From Castellaniella sp049673105 (GTDB lineage Bacteria; Pseudomonadota; Gammaproteobacteria; Burkholderiales; Burkholderiaceae_B), in NCBI RefSeq assembly GCF_049673105.1, contig NZ_JBATXG010000026.1, positions 7,603 through 71,602 on the forward strand: a DNA stretch of 64,000 bases, written 5' to 3'. The notes under the pieces were generated by a model. The model saw only the letters and a list, made by a program, of their open reading frames with translations, did not search any database and was not told the origin of the DNA. How positions within the stretch are numbered: position 1 is the stretch's first letter; each line of letters begins with the position of its first letter. Made by a program: the position numbers and the translations under genes. Shown in pieces: positions 45,566 through 55,788 of this stretch.

Positions 45566-46399
45566 ATGACCACGACTGCTCCCTCGCATCCGCCTCACCT
45601 CCATAGACCCCGCAAGGCGCGTACCGCGCTGGCCTTGGCAGCCGTGGCATTGACGGCGGGCTGCGCCCAGGTGCCCCAGCCCTCCCCCAACGATCCGTGG
45701 GAATCCTATAACCGGGGCATGTACAGCTTCAACGACACGTTGGACCGCGCAGTGCTCAAGCCGATCGCCACCGGCTACGAAACCGTCACACCGCGCCCGG
45801 TGCGCACCTGTGTCCACAATATCTTCAGCAACCTGGGCGATGTCTGGTCCGGTATCAACAGCCTGTTGCAAGGCCGTGGCCGCGACTTCGTCGACACCTT
45901 CGGACGCGTGTTGTTCAACACCACGGCCGGCCTGGGCGGCTGTATCGACATTGCCTCGATGCACGGCGCGCGCAAGATTCCCAACGACTTCGGCATGACG
46001 CTAGGCGTCTGGGGTTTCGGTCAAGGGCCGTACTTTGTCCTGCCCTTCCTGGGCCCCAGCACGGTGCGCGACAGCGTCGGCACCGCCGTCACCCTGACGG
46101 CGCCTGTGACCCCGACCGCCGCTGTCTTCGCCATCGATAATGTGCCGGTTCGCAACTCCCTCCTGGGCCTGTACATCGTCGACACACGCGCCAATCTGCT
46201 GGAAGCCGACCGCCTGGTAGACCAGATCGCGCTGGACAGATACAGTTTCATCCGCGATGCCTATTTGCAGCGTCGCAAGGCTATGCTGGATAGCCGTGCA
46301 CAGGGCGAACGCGCCAGCACCGAAGACACGCTGAATCAAGCCGATCCTGCTGACAACCTGCCCGTATACGACGACCCGGAAGTCGACACCGCCCACTAA
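45566..46399 (+). CDS. mlaA: Mla outer-membrane lipoprotein (VacJ family)
   Basis: Outer-membrane lipoprotein that removes misplaced phospholipids from the outer leaflet, 277 residues. A basic N-terminus leads to the lipobox LTAGC (Cys near residue 33). The MlaA domain shows DPWESYNRGMYSFND, then NIFSNLGDVWSGINSLLQG and RVLFNTTAGLGGCID. A region DFGMTLGVWGFGQGPYFVLPFLGPS completes the signature. It sits between mlaD and mlaC with a 130-bp gap upstream. The acidic Asp-rich tail is variable in the family. Confidence 0.95.
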   Translation: MTTTAPSHPPHLHRPRKARTALALAAVALTAGCAQVPQPSPNDPWESYNRGMYSFNDTLDRAVLKPIATGYETVTPRPVRTCVHNIFSNLGDVWSGINSLLQGRGRDFVDTFGRVLFNTTAGLGGCIDIASMHGARKIPNDFGMTLGVWGFGQGPYFVLPFLGPSTVRDSVGTAVTLTAPVTPTAAVFAIDNVPVRNSLLGLYIVDTRANLLEADRLVDQIALDRYSFIRDAYLQRRKAMLDSRAQGERASTEDTLNQADPADNLPVYDDPEVDTAH

Positions 46400-46490
46400 G
46401 CACCCTGCCGGTCAGACCCCGGTCTCGTCGGCGGGTCGGCAGAATACAAGCGCTGGAGACCCTTCCCGACGCCCCCTGGAGCCTCGAACG

Positions 46491-47141
46491 ATGACCTTTT
46501 TTTCTTTCTCCAATCTGCACCGCGCCGCCCGCATATCTTTGCTGGGCATCTGCCTGTCTCTGGGGCTGCTGCCGGCTGCGCAAGCCCAACGCCCCGTCGA
46601 TGCCAAAGCAACACCCGACGTATTCCTGGGCGCAGTGGCCAATAATATGCTGGACGCCGTCAAGGCCGACCCAAAAGCCCTGCAAGGCGATACCAGTCAC
46701 ATCACCGCGCTGGTGCGCCAGTATGCGCTGCCCTACGTGGACATGAACAAAACCACCCGGCTCGCCGCCGGTCGCCACTGGCGCCAGGCCTCGGAACAGC
46801 AACAAGCCGACTTGGTCAAAGCGTTCACCGGCACGTTGATCCGCACCTACAGCGGCGCGTTCACCCGCGTGACGCCCAGCACCACCATCACGCTGCTGCC
46901 CTTCCGCGGCGACACACAAAGCAACGACGCCGTCGTGCGCACCTCCGTTTCTCAGCCCAATAGCCCATCGATCGGGGTAGACTACCGGCTGGAGCAGACC
47001 GACGCGGGCTGGAAAGTCTATGACCTGAACGTCGAAGGCATCTGGCTGATCCAGAACTACCGCAACCAGTTCGCGCAAGAAATCGGCCGCAGCGGCATCG
47101 ACGGGCTGATCAAGGCCTTGAACGCGAAAAGCGGACAATAA
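46491..47141 (+). CDS. mlaC: Mla periplasmic phospholipid carrier
   Basis: Soluble periplasmic protein that carries phospholipid between MlaA and MlaD, 216 residues. Signal peptide ends PAAQA (about residue 32). Family features are ITALVRQYALPYVDMNKTTRLAAG, HWRQASEQQQADLVKAFTGTLIRTYSGAF (in pieces) and VEGIWLIQNYRNQFAQEI near the end. The STAS-domain gene mlaB, which follows mlaC in relatives as I recall, is not here; only 89 bp separate this gene from an unrelated ABC exporter. Confidence 0.93.
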   Translation: MTFFSFSNLHRAARISLLGICLSLGLLPAAQAQRPVDAKATPDVFLGAVANNMLDAVKADPKALQGDTSHITALVRQYALPYVDMNKTTRLAAGRHWRQASEQQQADLVKAFTGTLIRTYSGAFTRVTPSTTITLLPFRGDTQSNDAVVRTSVSQPNSPSIGVDYRLEQTDAGWKVYDLNVEGIWLIQNYRNQFAQEIGRSGIDGLIKALNAKSGQ

Positions 47142-47186
47142 GGCGGCTGGCCGACACGCCCCGGACCAGGTTCCGGGATCACCGCT

Positions 47187-47192
47187 TATAAT
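47187..47192 (+). promoter_or_regulatory. Probable -10 element of the ABC exporter operon
   Basis: A perfect TATAAT in the gap after mlaC. No good -35 is seen 17 bp upstream, so the promoter may depend on an activator or an extended element. It overlaps the region of an upstream ATG (47198), which supports the later start of the ATPase gene. Confidence 0.4.
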
Positions 47193-47230
47193 GTTCAATG
47201 GCGCTCATTTCGAAGCGCCGTTGCCTGCAC

Positions 47231-48022
47231 ATGCCCGCTCTCGATCTGCAACACGTCTCCAAAATCTACGCGCCCGCTCGCCCATCCTTGCGCGACCGGC
47301 TCACAGGCCGCCCTGCACCCACTGGATTCCAGGCGCTGCACGACGTCACCCTGACCGTCGAACATGGTGAATTTTTCGGCCTGCTCGGTCCCAACGGCGC
47401 CGGCAAAACCACCCTGATTTCCATTCTGGCCGGCCTGGCGACAGCCACCACAGGCAGCGCGCGAGTCTGCGGCTACGATGTCGTCAAAGATTTCCGCCTC
47501 GCCCGTCAATCCTTGGGCGTAGTCCCCCAGGAAATCGTCTACGACCCCTTTTTCACCGTGCGCGAAACGTTGCGCCTGCAATCGGGGTATTTCGGCCTGC
47601 GCCACAATGACGACTGGATCGACGAGGTGCTGGACAACCTGGGCCTGCTGGACAAGGCCGACACCAATATGCGCGCCCTGTCGGGCGGCATGAAGCGCCG
47701 CGTGCTGGTCGCGCAGGCGCTGGTTCATCGCCCGCCCGTCATCATCCTGGACGAACCCACGGCGGGCGTCGACGTCGACCTGCGCCGCACGCTATGGGAC
47801 TTCATCACCCGCCTGAACCAGGCGGGCCACACGATCCTGCTGACCACACACTACCTGGAAGAAGCCGAATCCCTGTGCGGGCGCGTGGCCATGCTGAAAT
47901 CCGGCCACGTCGTGGCGCTGGACACCACCCAGGCCCTGATGGCCCGGTTCGGCGGCGCCGACCTGGAAGACGCCTTCGTGCACATCATGCACGACGATTC
48001 CCTGCTGGAAGCCGAACTATGA
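47231..48022 (+). CDS. ABC-2 type transporter ATP-binding protein (YadG-like)
   Basis: ATPase of an ABC-2 exporter, 263 residues. Walker A is GPNGAGKTT, the Q-loop VVPQEIVYDPFFTVRETL, the signature LSGGMKRRVLVAQAL and Walker B VIILDEPTAGVD, with the switch His in TTHYLEEAESLC. An ATG 33 bp upstream is in frame but overlaps the expected transcription start. The following permease gene overlaps its stop (ATGA). This pair resembles E. coli YadGH; the exported substrate is unknown. Confidence 0.9.
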   Translation: MPALDLQHVSKIYAPARPSLRDRLTGRPAPTGFQALHDVTLTVEHGEFFGLLGPNGAGKTTLISILAGLATATTGSARVCGYDVVKDFRLARQSLGVVPQEIVYDPFFTVRETLRLQSGYFGLRHNDDWIDEVLDNLGLLDKADTNMRALSGGMKRRVLVAQALVHRPPVIILDEPTAGVDVDLRRTLWDFITRLNQAGHTILLTTHYLEEAESLCGRVAMLKSGHVVALDTTQALMARFGGADLEDAFVHIMHDDSLLEAEL

Positions 48023-48810
48023 TCCGCCCCGTCACCCAGACCCGCCCCGCGATGGGATCAGGGTTCCCGACGCTGCTGCACAAGGAACTGATGCGCTTCT
48101 GGAAGGTCGGCACACAGACCATCGCCGCCCCGGTCGTGACGGCCTTGCTCTACCTGCTGATCTTTTCCCACGTGCTGGAAGACCGAGTGCAGGTCTACGG
48201 CAGCCTGTCCTACACCGCCTTCCTGATTCCCGGCCTGATCATGATGAGCATGCTGCAAAACAGCTTTGCGAACCCCTCATCCTCTCTGATCCAAAGCCGC
48301 ATCACCGGCAACCTGATCTTCGTGCTGCTGCCGCCCTTTTCCCATCGGCAGATTTTTGCCGCCTATCTGGTGGCCGCCGTCGTGCGCGGCCTGGCCGTCG
48401 GCGTCTGTATCTGGGCAGTGGCCCTGTTCTTCATGCGGCTGCCGGTCACAGAACCCGTCTGGCTGCTGGTCTTCGCCATCCTGTCCTGTTGGATCCTGGG
48501 TACGCTGGGGCTGATCGCCGGCCTGTGGTCGGAAAAATTCGACCAGCTGGCGGCGTTCCAGAATTTCCTGATCGTGCCGGCCACCTTTCTGTCCGGCGTG
48601 TTCTATTCCATCCACAGTCTGCCGCCTTTCTGGCAGGCCGTGTCGAGCTGGAATCCCGTGTTCTACATGATCGACGGATTCCGCTACGGCTTTTTCGCCG
48701 TATCCGACGTTTCTCCCTGGCACGGGCTAGCCGTGGTGCTGTCCGTTGCCGTGGTCCTGAGTCTGTTCGCCCTGCGTCTGCTGGCGCGGGGCTACAAATT
48801 ACGGAGTTAA
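48019..48810 (+). CDS. ABC-2 type transporter permease (YadH-like)
   Basis: Inner-membrane permease of the ABC-2 family, 263 residues, six membrane spans. Family features are LLHKELMRFWKVGTQTIAAPV, GLIMMSMLQNSFANPSSSLIQSRITGNL (in pieces) and FLSGVFYSIHSLPPFWQAVSSWNPVFYMIDGFRYGF (in pieces), the ABC-2 signature. The start overlaps the ATPase stop. It is followed after 6 bp by ibaG, so the two transcription units probably run together. Confidence 0.9.
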   Translation: MIRPVTQTRPAMGSGFPTLLHKELMRFWKVGTQTIAAPVVTALLYLLIFSHVLEDRVQVYGSLSYTAFLIPGLIMMSMLQNSFANPSSSLIQSRITGNLIFVLLPPFSHRQIFAAYLVAAVVRGLAVGVCIWAVALFFMRLPVTEPVWLLVFAILSCWILGTLGLIAGLWSEKFDQLAAFQNFLIVPATFLSGVFYSIHSLPPFWQAVSSWNPVFYMIDGFRYGFFAVSDVSPWHGLAVVLSVAVVLSLFALRLLARGYKLRS

Positions 48811-48816
48811 GCAGCC

Positions 48817-49063
48817 ATGCAGCCGACCCCCGATCACGTCCGTCAATACATCGCCGACCACCTGGATTGCGAACACCTGGAAGTCTACGGCGACGGCGCC
48901 CACTTCGAGGCCCTGATCGTCAGCAAGGTCTTCGAGGGTCAGAACACTCTGGCCCGCCACCGCACGGTCTATCAGGCTCTGGGCGATCGCATGCGCGCAG
49001 AAATCCACGCGCTGTCGATGCGCAATCTCACCCCGGCGGAATATGCCGCCGCCCAGGAAAACA

Positions 49064-49071
<8 letters not shown>
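48817..49071 (+). CDS. ibaG: BolA/IbaG-family iron-sulfur metabolism protein
   Basis: Small cytoplasmic BolA-fold protein, 84 residues. It contains the IbaG/BolA pattern VYGDGAHFEALIVSKVFEGQNTLARHRTVYQALGDRM (in pieces) with the conserved HFEALIVS and RHRTVYQAL blocks. Such proteins pair with monothiol glutaredoxins in iron-sulfur cluster handling. Its last 8 bp overlap murA, the usual ibaG-murA arrangement in proteobacteria. Confidence 0.88.
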
Positions 49072-50317
<1,246 letters not shown>

Positions 50318-50324
50318 GCACACA

Positions 50325-50990
50325 ATGGCACAAGCCCCGCTGACCCTGGCCCTGTCCAAAGGCCGTATCTTCGAAGAGACCCTGCCGCTGCTGGCAGCTG
50401 CGGGCGTGGGCGTGCCGGAAAACCCGGAAACGTCGCGCAAACTGATCCTGCCGACCGATTCCGACGCCCTGCGCATCATCATCGTGCGCGCGTCTGACGT
50501 GCCTACGTATGTGCAATATGGCGCAGCGGATTTCGGCATCGCCGGCAAGGACGTGCTGCACGAACACATGGCCCAGCACCCCGGCGGCCTGTATCAGCCC
50601 ATCGACCTGAACATCGCTCGTTGCCGGCTGTGCGTCGCCGCCCCGGAAGGCTTCGACTATCAGACCGCCGTGCGACAGGGCTCACGCCTGCGCATCGCCA
50701 CCAAATACGTGCGCGCCGCCCGCGAGCACTTCGCCGCCAAGGGCGTGCACGTGGACATCATCAAGCTCTACGGTTCCATGGAACTGGCGCCGCTGGTCGG
50801 CTTGGCCGATGCCATTGTCGACTTGGTGTCCTCGGGCGGCACGCTGCGCGCCAACCATTTGGTCGAAGTCGAGGAAATCCGCCAGATCTCGTCGCGCCTG
50901 ATCGTCAACCAAGCTGCCCTGAAAATGCACGGCCCGCGCCTGCAGCCGTTTCTGGACGCCTTTGCCCAAGCTTCCGCGCAAATGGCCTAA
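50325..50990 (+). CDS. hisG: ATP phosphoribosyltransferase, short form
   Basis: First step of histidine synthesis, 221 residues. The short (HisG-S) form lacks the C-terminal regulatory domain and needs HisZ as partner; hisZ is not in the window. Family marks are LTLALSKGRIFEETLPLL at the N-terminus and ADAIVDLVSSGGTLRANHLVEV (in pieces) near residue 165. It starts 7 bp after murA and opens the his operon. Confidence 0.96.
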   Translation: MAQAPLTLALSKGRIFEETLPLLAAAGVGVPENPETSRKLILPTDSDALRIIIVRASDVPTYVQYGAADFGIAGKDVLHEHMAQHPGGLYQPIDLNIARCRLCVAAPEGFDYQTAVRQGSRLRIATKYVRAAREHFAAKGVHVDIIKLYGSMELAPLVGLADAIVDLVSSGGTLRANHLVEVEEIRQISSRLIVNQAALKMHGPRLQPFLDAFAQASAQMA

Positions 50991-51047
50991 GCCCCGCCGC
51001 CCCTGCGCAAATTCGGTAAGATAGGCATTTACACCCATATTGCCGTC

Positions 51048-52355
51048 ATGTCTCTGATCAACCGCCTGGATGCCCGCTCCGCTGATTTCGACGCGGACCT
51101 GACCCGCCTGCTGGCCTACGATGCCTCGCAGGACGAAACCATTGAATCCACGGTGCGCGACATCCTGCACGACGTGCAAACACGGGGCGATGCCGCGGTG
51201 CTCGATTACACCGCCCGTTTTGACCGGGTGCAGGCCGATCATCTGGCCGCGCTGGAAATCCCCCGCGCCGACTGGCTGTCGGCCCTGGACAACCTGCCCG
51301 CAGACCAGCGCACGGCACTGGAAGCCGCCGCCGACCGGGTGCGCCGCTATCACGACCGCCAACGCGCCGAGACCTGGACCTACACCGAAGCCGACGGCAC
51401 GATGCTGGGCCAGCAGATCACCCCGCTGGACCGCGTGGGCCTGTATGTGCCAGGCGGCAAAGCCGCCTACCCGTCATCCGTGCTGATGAACGCCATTCCG
51501 GCCAAAGTCGCCGGCGTGCCCGAACTGATCATGGTCACTCCCACGCCTGGCGGCACGCGCAACCCCATGGTCCTGGCCGCCGCTGCGCTGGGCGGCGTGG
51601 ACCGCGTCTTTGCCATCGGCGGCGCCCAGGCTGTCGGGGCGCTGGCCTACGGCACCCAGACCCTGCCCGCCGTGGACAAGATCGTCGGGCCGGGCAACGC
51701 CTACGTGGCCGCCGCCAAACGGCGCGTGTTCGGCACCGTCGGCATCGACATGATCGCCGGCCCGTCCGAAATCCTGATCGTGGCCGACGGCAGCACGCCC
51801 GCCGACTGGCTGGCGATCGACCTGTTTTCCCAGGCCGAACACGACGAACTCGCCCAGGCCATCCTGCTGTGCCCGGACGCCGCCTACCTGGACGCCGTCT
51901 ACGCCGCCATCGAACGCCTGCTGCCCAGCCAGCCTCGCGCAGACATCCTGCGCGTCAGCCTGGCCCAGCGCGGCGCACTGATCCAGACCGCTGATCTGGC
52001 CCAGGCCTGCGTAATCGTCAACCACATCGCGCCGGAACACCTGGAAATCTCCACCCGTGACCCGCAGGCCCTGCTGCCGCAGATCCGCCATGCCGGCGCC
52101 ATTTTCCTGGGCGCCTACAGTTCCGAATCTCTGGGGGACTACTGCGCCGGACCCAACCACGTTCTGCCCACCGCCCGCACGGCGCGTTTTTCCTCGCCGT
52201 TGGGCGTGTATGATTTCCAGAAACGCAGCAGCCTGATTCAGGTCTCGGCAGCCGGCGCCCAGACCTTGGGCCGCATTGCCGCCACCCTTGCCACCGGCGA
52301 AGGCCTGCACGCCCACGCCGCCAGCGCCACGTTGCGCTTGAACACGCCGGCCTGA
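51048..52355 (+). CDS. hisD: Histidinol dehydrogenase
   Basis: Last two oxidation steps from histidinol to histidine, zinc enzyme, 435 residues. Key blocks are LYVPGGKAAYPSSVLMNAIPAKVAGV (in pieces), IAGPSEILIVAD, SQAEHDEL with zinc-binding Gln/His, and NHIAPEHLEI with the catalytic Glu-His. The C-terminus includes GPNHVLPT. The next gene, 34 bp on, is hisB; in relatives hisC usually lies between them. Confidence 0.97.
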   Translation: MSLINRLDARSADFDADLTRLLAYDASQDETIESTVRDILHDVQTRGDAAVLDYTARFDRVQADHLAALEIPRADWLSALDNLPADQRTALEAAADRVRRYHDRQRAETWTYTEADGTMLGQQITPLDRVGLYVPGGKAAYPSSVLMNAIPAKVAGVPELIMVTPTPGGTRNPMVLAAAALGGVDRVFAIGGAQAVGALAYGTQTLPAVDKIVGPGNAYVAAAKRRVFGTVGIDMIAGPSEILIVADGSTPADWLAIDLFSQAEHDELAQAILLCPDAAYLDAVYAAIERLLPSQPRADILRVSLAQRGALIQTADLAQACVIVNHIAPEHLEISTRDPQALLPQIRHAGAIFLGAYSSESLGDYCAGPNHVLPTARTARFSSPLGVYDFQKRSSLIQVSAAGAQTLGRIAATLATGEGLHAHAASATLRLNTPA

Positions 52356-52389
52356 CGCCGCCCCGACTTACCAGGATTACCATCCCGCC

Positions 52390-52977
52390 ATGCGCACTGC
52401 CACTATCGAACGCAATACCCAGGAAACCCGCATCCGAGTCGCCCTGAATCTGGACGGCACGGGTGCCCGCACCCTGAATACCGGCGTCCCGTTTCTGGAT
52501 CACATGCTGGATCAGATCGCTCGCCACGGCCTGTTTGATCTGGACATCCATTGCGATGGCGATACCCATATTGACGACCATCACAGCGTAGAAGACGTCG
52601 GCATCACCTTGGGCCAGGCGTTTGCCGCCGCCGCCGGCAACAAGGCCGGCCTGCGCCGCTACGGTCACGCCTACGTCCCGCTGGATGAATCGCTGTCCCG
52701 CGTGGTGGTGGACCTGTCCGGGCGCCCCGGCTTGTTCTATCACGTCGATTACGCTCGCGCGCTCATCGGCAGCTTTGACGTGGACCTGGCGCGGGAATTC
52801 TTCCAGGGCTTCGTGAATCACGCGCAAGCCACCGTGCACATCGACAATCTGCGCGGGGAAAACGCCCACCATCAATGCGAAACCATCTTCAAGGCCTTTG
52901 GCCGGGCTTTGCGCATGGCCACAGAAATCGACCCGCGCGCCGGCGGCGCGATCCCCTCGACCAAGGGCGCCCTTTGA
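52390..52977 (+). CDS. hisB: Imidazoleglycerol-phosphate dehydratase
   Basis: Sixth step of histidine synthesis, 195 residues, monofunctional form without the phosphatase domain. Metal-binding family motifs are FLDHMLDQIARHG, CDGDTHIDDHHSVEDVGI and the second set NHAQATVHIDN...ENAHHQCETIFKAFGRAL. Reads into hisH with 46 bp between. Confidence 0.97.
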   Translation: MRTATIERNTQETRIRVALNLDGTGARTLNTGVPFLDHMLDQIARHGLFDLDIHCDGDTHIDDHHSVEDVGITLGQAFAAAAGNKAGLRRYGHAYVPLDESLSRVVVDLSGRPGLFYHVDYARALIGSFDVDLAREFFQGFVNHAQATVHIDNLRGENAHHQCETIFKAFGRALRMATEIDPRAGGAIPSTKGAL

Positions 52978-53023
52978 CACCGGGCAGATCCAGACCGCGA
53001 CACTCCCCCAGGACTTCCGCATC

Positions 53024-53677
53024 GTGACTCGCATCGCCATCGTCGACTACGGCATGGGCAACTTTCACTCGGTCGCTCGCGCCTTGCAGGCAGCCGCCCC
53101 CGATCAGGACATCCGCATCGCCCGGCAGGCCGCCGACATCCTGGCCGCTGACCGCATCGTCTTTCCCGGCCAGGGCGCCATGCCGGACTGCATGCGCACG
53201 CTGGACTCATCCGGCCTGCGCGACGCCGTCCTGCAGGCAGCCCGCGAAAAACCGCTGCTGGGCGTCTGCGTGGGCGAACAGATGCTGTTCGACGGCAGCG
53301 ACGAAGGCGATACGCCCGGCCTGGGTCTGTTTGCCGGTCGCGTACGACGCTTCCAGGGGCCGGCTTTCCAATTGCCGGTCGGCCATGGCGATACGGCAGC
53401 GCGTCTGAAAGTGCCCCACATGGGCTGGAACACCGTGACCCAGACCCGGCCCCACCCTTTGTGGGATGGAGTCGCCCAGGACACCCCGTTCTACTTCGTT
53501 CACAGCTATTACGCGCAGCCCGCCGACCCCGCCCTGACGGCAGCCATCAGCCGCTACGGCCAGGATTTCTGCTGCGCAATTGCCGCCGACAATATTTTTG
53601 CCGTACAGTTTCACCCAGAAAAGAGCGCAGCACCTGGCCTGCGGATCTACCGCAACTTCAGCCGCTGGCAGCCCTGA
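53024..53677 (+). CDS. hisH: Imidazole glycerol phosphate synthase, glutaminase subunit
   Basis: Supplies ammonia to HisF, 217 residues. The nucleophile is the Cys in LLGVCVGEQML (the position after it reads V-G-E-Q rather than the common L-G-M-Q). The His and Glu of the triad are in VQFHPEKS. VDYGMGNFHSVARAL opens the protein. Translation starts at a GTG with an AGGA site 9 bp upstream; the frame extends further into hisB without a better start. Confidence 0.94.
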   Translation: MTRIAIVDYGMGNFHSVARALQAAAPDQDIRIARQAADILAADRIVFPGQGAMPDCMRTLDSSGLRDAVLQAAREKPLLGVCVGEQMLFDGSDEGDTPGLGLFAGRVRRFQGPAFQLPVGHGDTAARLKVPHMGWNTVTQTRPHPLWDGVAQDTPFYFVHSYYAQPADPALTAAISRYGQDFCCAIAADNIFAVQFHPEKSAAPGLRIYRNFSRWQP

Positions 53678-53724
53678 CCTCCACCCTCGGTGTTTTCCAT
53701 CCTATCTGCACTGACACGACGACC

Positions 53725-54504
53725 ATGCTTCTGATCCCCGCCATCGACCTCAAAGACGGGCACTGTGTGCGCTTGCGCCAGGGTGACCTGGGCGACGCCA
53801 CCGTCTTTTCCGAAGACCCTGCCGCCATGGCGACCCGGTGGGCCGACCTGGGCGCCCGCCGCCTGCACCTGGTGGACTTGAACGGTGCCGTCGCCGGCAA
53901 GCCGCGCAACCGGGCAGCCATCCAGGCCATCGTGGACGCCACCAGCGAAGACCTTCCCATTCAGATCGGCGGCGGCATCCGCGACCTGAACACGGTCGAA
54001 TACTATCTGGACAACGGGATTTCCTACGTCATCATCGGCACGGCAGCCGTGAAAGACCCCGGCTTTCTCAGCGATGCCTGCTCGGCCTTCCCCGGCCACA
54101 TCATCGTCGGCCTGGACGCTCGCGACGGCAAGGTCGCCACCGACGGCTGGTCCAAACTCACCCGCCATGACGTGGCAGACCTGGCTCGCAAATTCGAGGA
54201 CTACGGCTGCGAATCCATCATCTACACCGACATCGGTCGCGACGGCATGCTCAGCGGCGTCAATATCGAAGCCACCGTGCACCTGGCGCAGCAAGTCCGC
54301 ATCCCGGTCATCGCTTCGGGCGGCGTAGCATCCCTGGACGACATTCGCGCCCTGTGCGCCGTGGCGGACCAAGGCATCGACGGCGCCATCCTGGGCCGCA
54401 GCATCTACGAGGGCACGCTGGACTTCGCCGATGCCCAGACCTTGGCCGATACGCTGTGCGGCGATGAAGACGATCTGGATGACGAATCCAGGCCATCCGC
54501 ATGA
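53725..54504 (+). CDS. hisA: Phosphoribosylformimino-5-aminoimidazole carboxamide ribotide isomerase
   Basis: Fourth step of histidine synthesis, an Amadori rearrangement on a beta/alpha barrel; 259 residues. Phosphate-binding repeats are IQIGGGIRD and VIASGGVAS; the catalytic Asp pair lies in IPAIDLKDGHCVRL and IIYTDIGRDGMLSG. The acidic tail (GDEDDLDDES) is an unusual addition. The stop overlaps hisF (ATGA). Confidence 0.96.
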   Translation: MLLIPAIDLKDGHCVRLRQGDLGDATVFSEDPAAMATRWADLGARRLHLVDLNGAVAGKPRNRAAIQAIVDATSEDLPIQIGGGIRDLNTVEYYLDNGISYVIIGTAAVKDPGFLSDACSAFPGHIIVGLDARDGKVATDGWSKLTRHDVADLARKFEDYGCESIIYTDIGRDGMLSGVNIEATVHLAQQVRIPVIASGGVASLDDIRALCAVADQGIDGAILGRSIYEGTLDFADAQTLADTLCGDEDDLDDESRPSA

Positions 54505-55334
54505 GCCACGCCGCCTCGCCCCCCGCCGGGGAATCCCTCGCTGCCCAGTCCGCAGACGAATCCAGTCTGTGCTGCCGCATCATCCCCTGCCTGGACGTCA
54601 ATGCCGGCCGCGTGGTCAAGGGCGTCAATTTCGTCAATCTGACCGATGCCGGCGATCCCGTAGAAATCGCTCGCCGCTATGACGAGCAAGGCGCCGACGA
54701 ACTCACGTTTCTGGACATCACCGCCACCTCCGACGATCGCGACCTGATCCTGCCCATCATCGAATCGGTGGCCCGCCAGGTTTTCATCCCGCTGACGGTT
54801 GGCGGCGGCGTGCGCCAGGTATCCGACATCCAGCGCTTGCTGGACGCCGGCGCCGACAAGGTCTCCATCAACAGCGCTGCAGTGGCGCGTCCGGAACTGG
54901 TGGCCGAAGCCGCCAGCCATCACGGATCCCAGTGCATCGTAGTGGCCCTGGACGCCCGCCGCGTCTGCGCCCCCGGCGAACCGGCCCGCTGGGAAATCTT
55001 CACCCACGGCGGGCGCAAAGGCACCGGCCTGGATGCCGTGCAATGGGCTCGCCGCATGGCCGACATGGGCGCCGGTGAGCTGCTGCTGACCAGCATGGAT
55101 CGTGACGGCACCAAATCCGGCTTCGATCTGGAACTGACCCGCGCCGTATCCGATGCAGTGCCTGTGCCGGTGATCGCCTCCGGCGGCGTGGGCAGCCTGC
55201 AGCACCTGGCCGATGGCGTCATACACGGTCATGCCAGCGCTGTGCTGGCCGCCAGCATCTTCCATTTCGGCCAGCATACCCTGGCCGAAGCCAAAGACTT
55301 CCTGGCCGCCCAGGGCATCCGGGTACGGCGATGA
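54501..55334 (+). CDS. hisF: Imidazole glycerol phosphate synthase, cyclase subunit
   Basis: Cyclase subunit that uses HisH-derived ammonia to form imidazole glycerol phosphate, 277 residues. The core begins CRIIPCLDVNAGRVVKGVNF with the catalytic Asp; the second catalytic Asp is in LTSMDRDGTKSGFDLEL. Phosphate sites are VGGGVR and ASGGVGS. About 25 extra residues precede the core (MSHAASPPAGES...), with no internal Met that could replace the start, so the extension appears real. It overlaps hisA and hisI by 4 bp each. Confidence 0.96.
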   Translation: MSHAASPPAGESLAAQSADESSLCCRIIPCLDVNAGRVVKGVNFVNLTDAGDPVEIARRYDEQGADELTFLDITATSDDRDLILPIIESVARQVFIPLTVGGGVRQVSDIQRLLDAGADKVSINSAAVARPELVAEAASHHGSQCIVVALDARRVCAPGEPARWEIFTHGGRKGTGLDAVQWARRMADMGAGELLLTSMDRDGTKSGFDLELTRAVSDAVPVPVIASGGVGSLQHLADGVIHGHASAVLAASIFHFGQHTLAEAKDFLAAQGIRVRR

Positions 55335-55753
55335 CGCACGCCACGCCGCCCGCCTGGCTGGACGCTCTGCGCTTTGACGAGCAGGGCCTGATTCCCGCCA
55401 TCGCCCAGGACGCCGGCACGGGGACGGTGCTGATGATGGCCTGGATGAACGCCGAAGCCGTCCAGGAAACCGTGCGTACCGGGCGTGCCGTGTATTTTTC
55501 ACGGTCCCGCCAGCGGCTGTGGCGCAAAGGCGAAGAATCCGGTCACATCCAGCAGATTCACGACATTCGCCTGGACTGCGATGGCGACGTGCTGCTGCTG
55601 AAAGTCACGCAGATCGGCGGCATCGCCTGCCATACCGGGCGCGAGCGCTGCTTTTTCCGTAGTCTGGACAGGCAAAACGCCGAGCCGACCTGGGCCGTGC
55701 AGGACCCGGTCCTGAAGGACCCCGGCACGATCTACCATACCCCGCACGCCTGA
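55331..55753 (+). CDS. hisI: Phosphoribosyl-AMP cyclohydrolase
   Basis: Third step of histidine synthesis, 140 residues, separate from the HisE activity. The zinc and magnesium ligands are seen in RLDCDGDVLLL-type IRLDCDGDV and in GGIACHTGRERCFFR; WMNAEAVQETVRTGRAVYFSRSRQRLWRKGEES (in pieces) is the family core. Overlaps the hisF stop by 4 bp. Confidence 0.95.
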   Translation: MTHATPPAWLDALRFDEQGLIPAIAQDAGTGTVLMMAWMNAEAVQETVRTGRAVYFSRSRQRLWRKGEESGHIQQIHDIRLDCDGDVLLLKVTQIGGIACHTGRERCFFRSLDRQNAEPTWAVQDPVLKDPGTIYHTPHA

Positions 55754-55788
55754 TCCCCATCCGGCATGTCCATCACGCTTCCGCTGCC

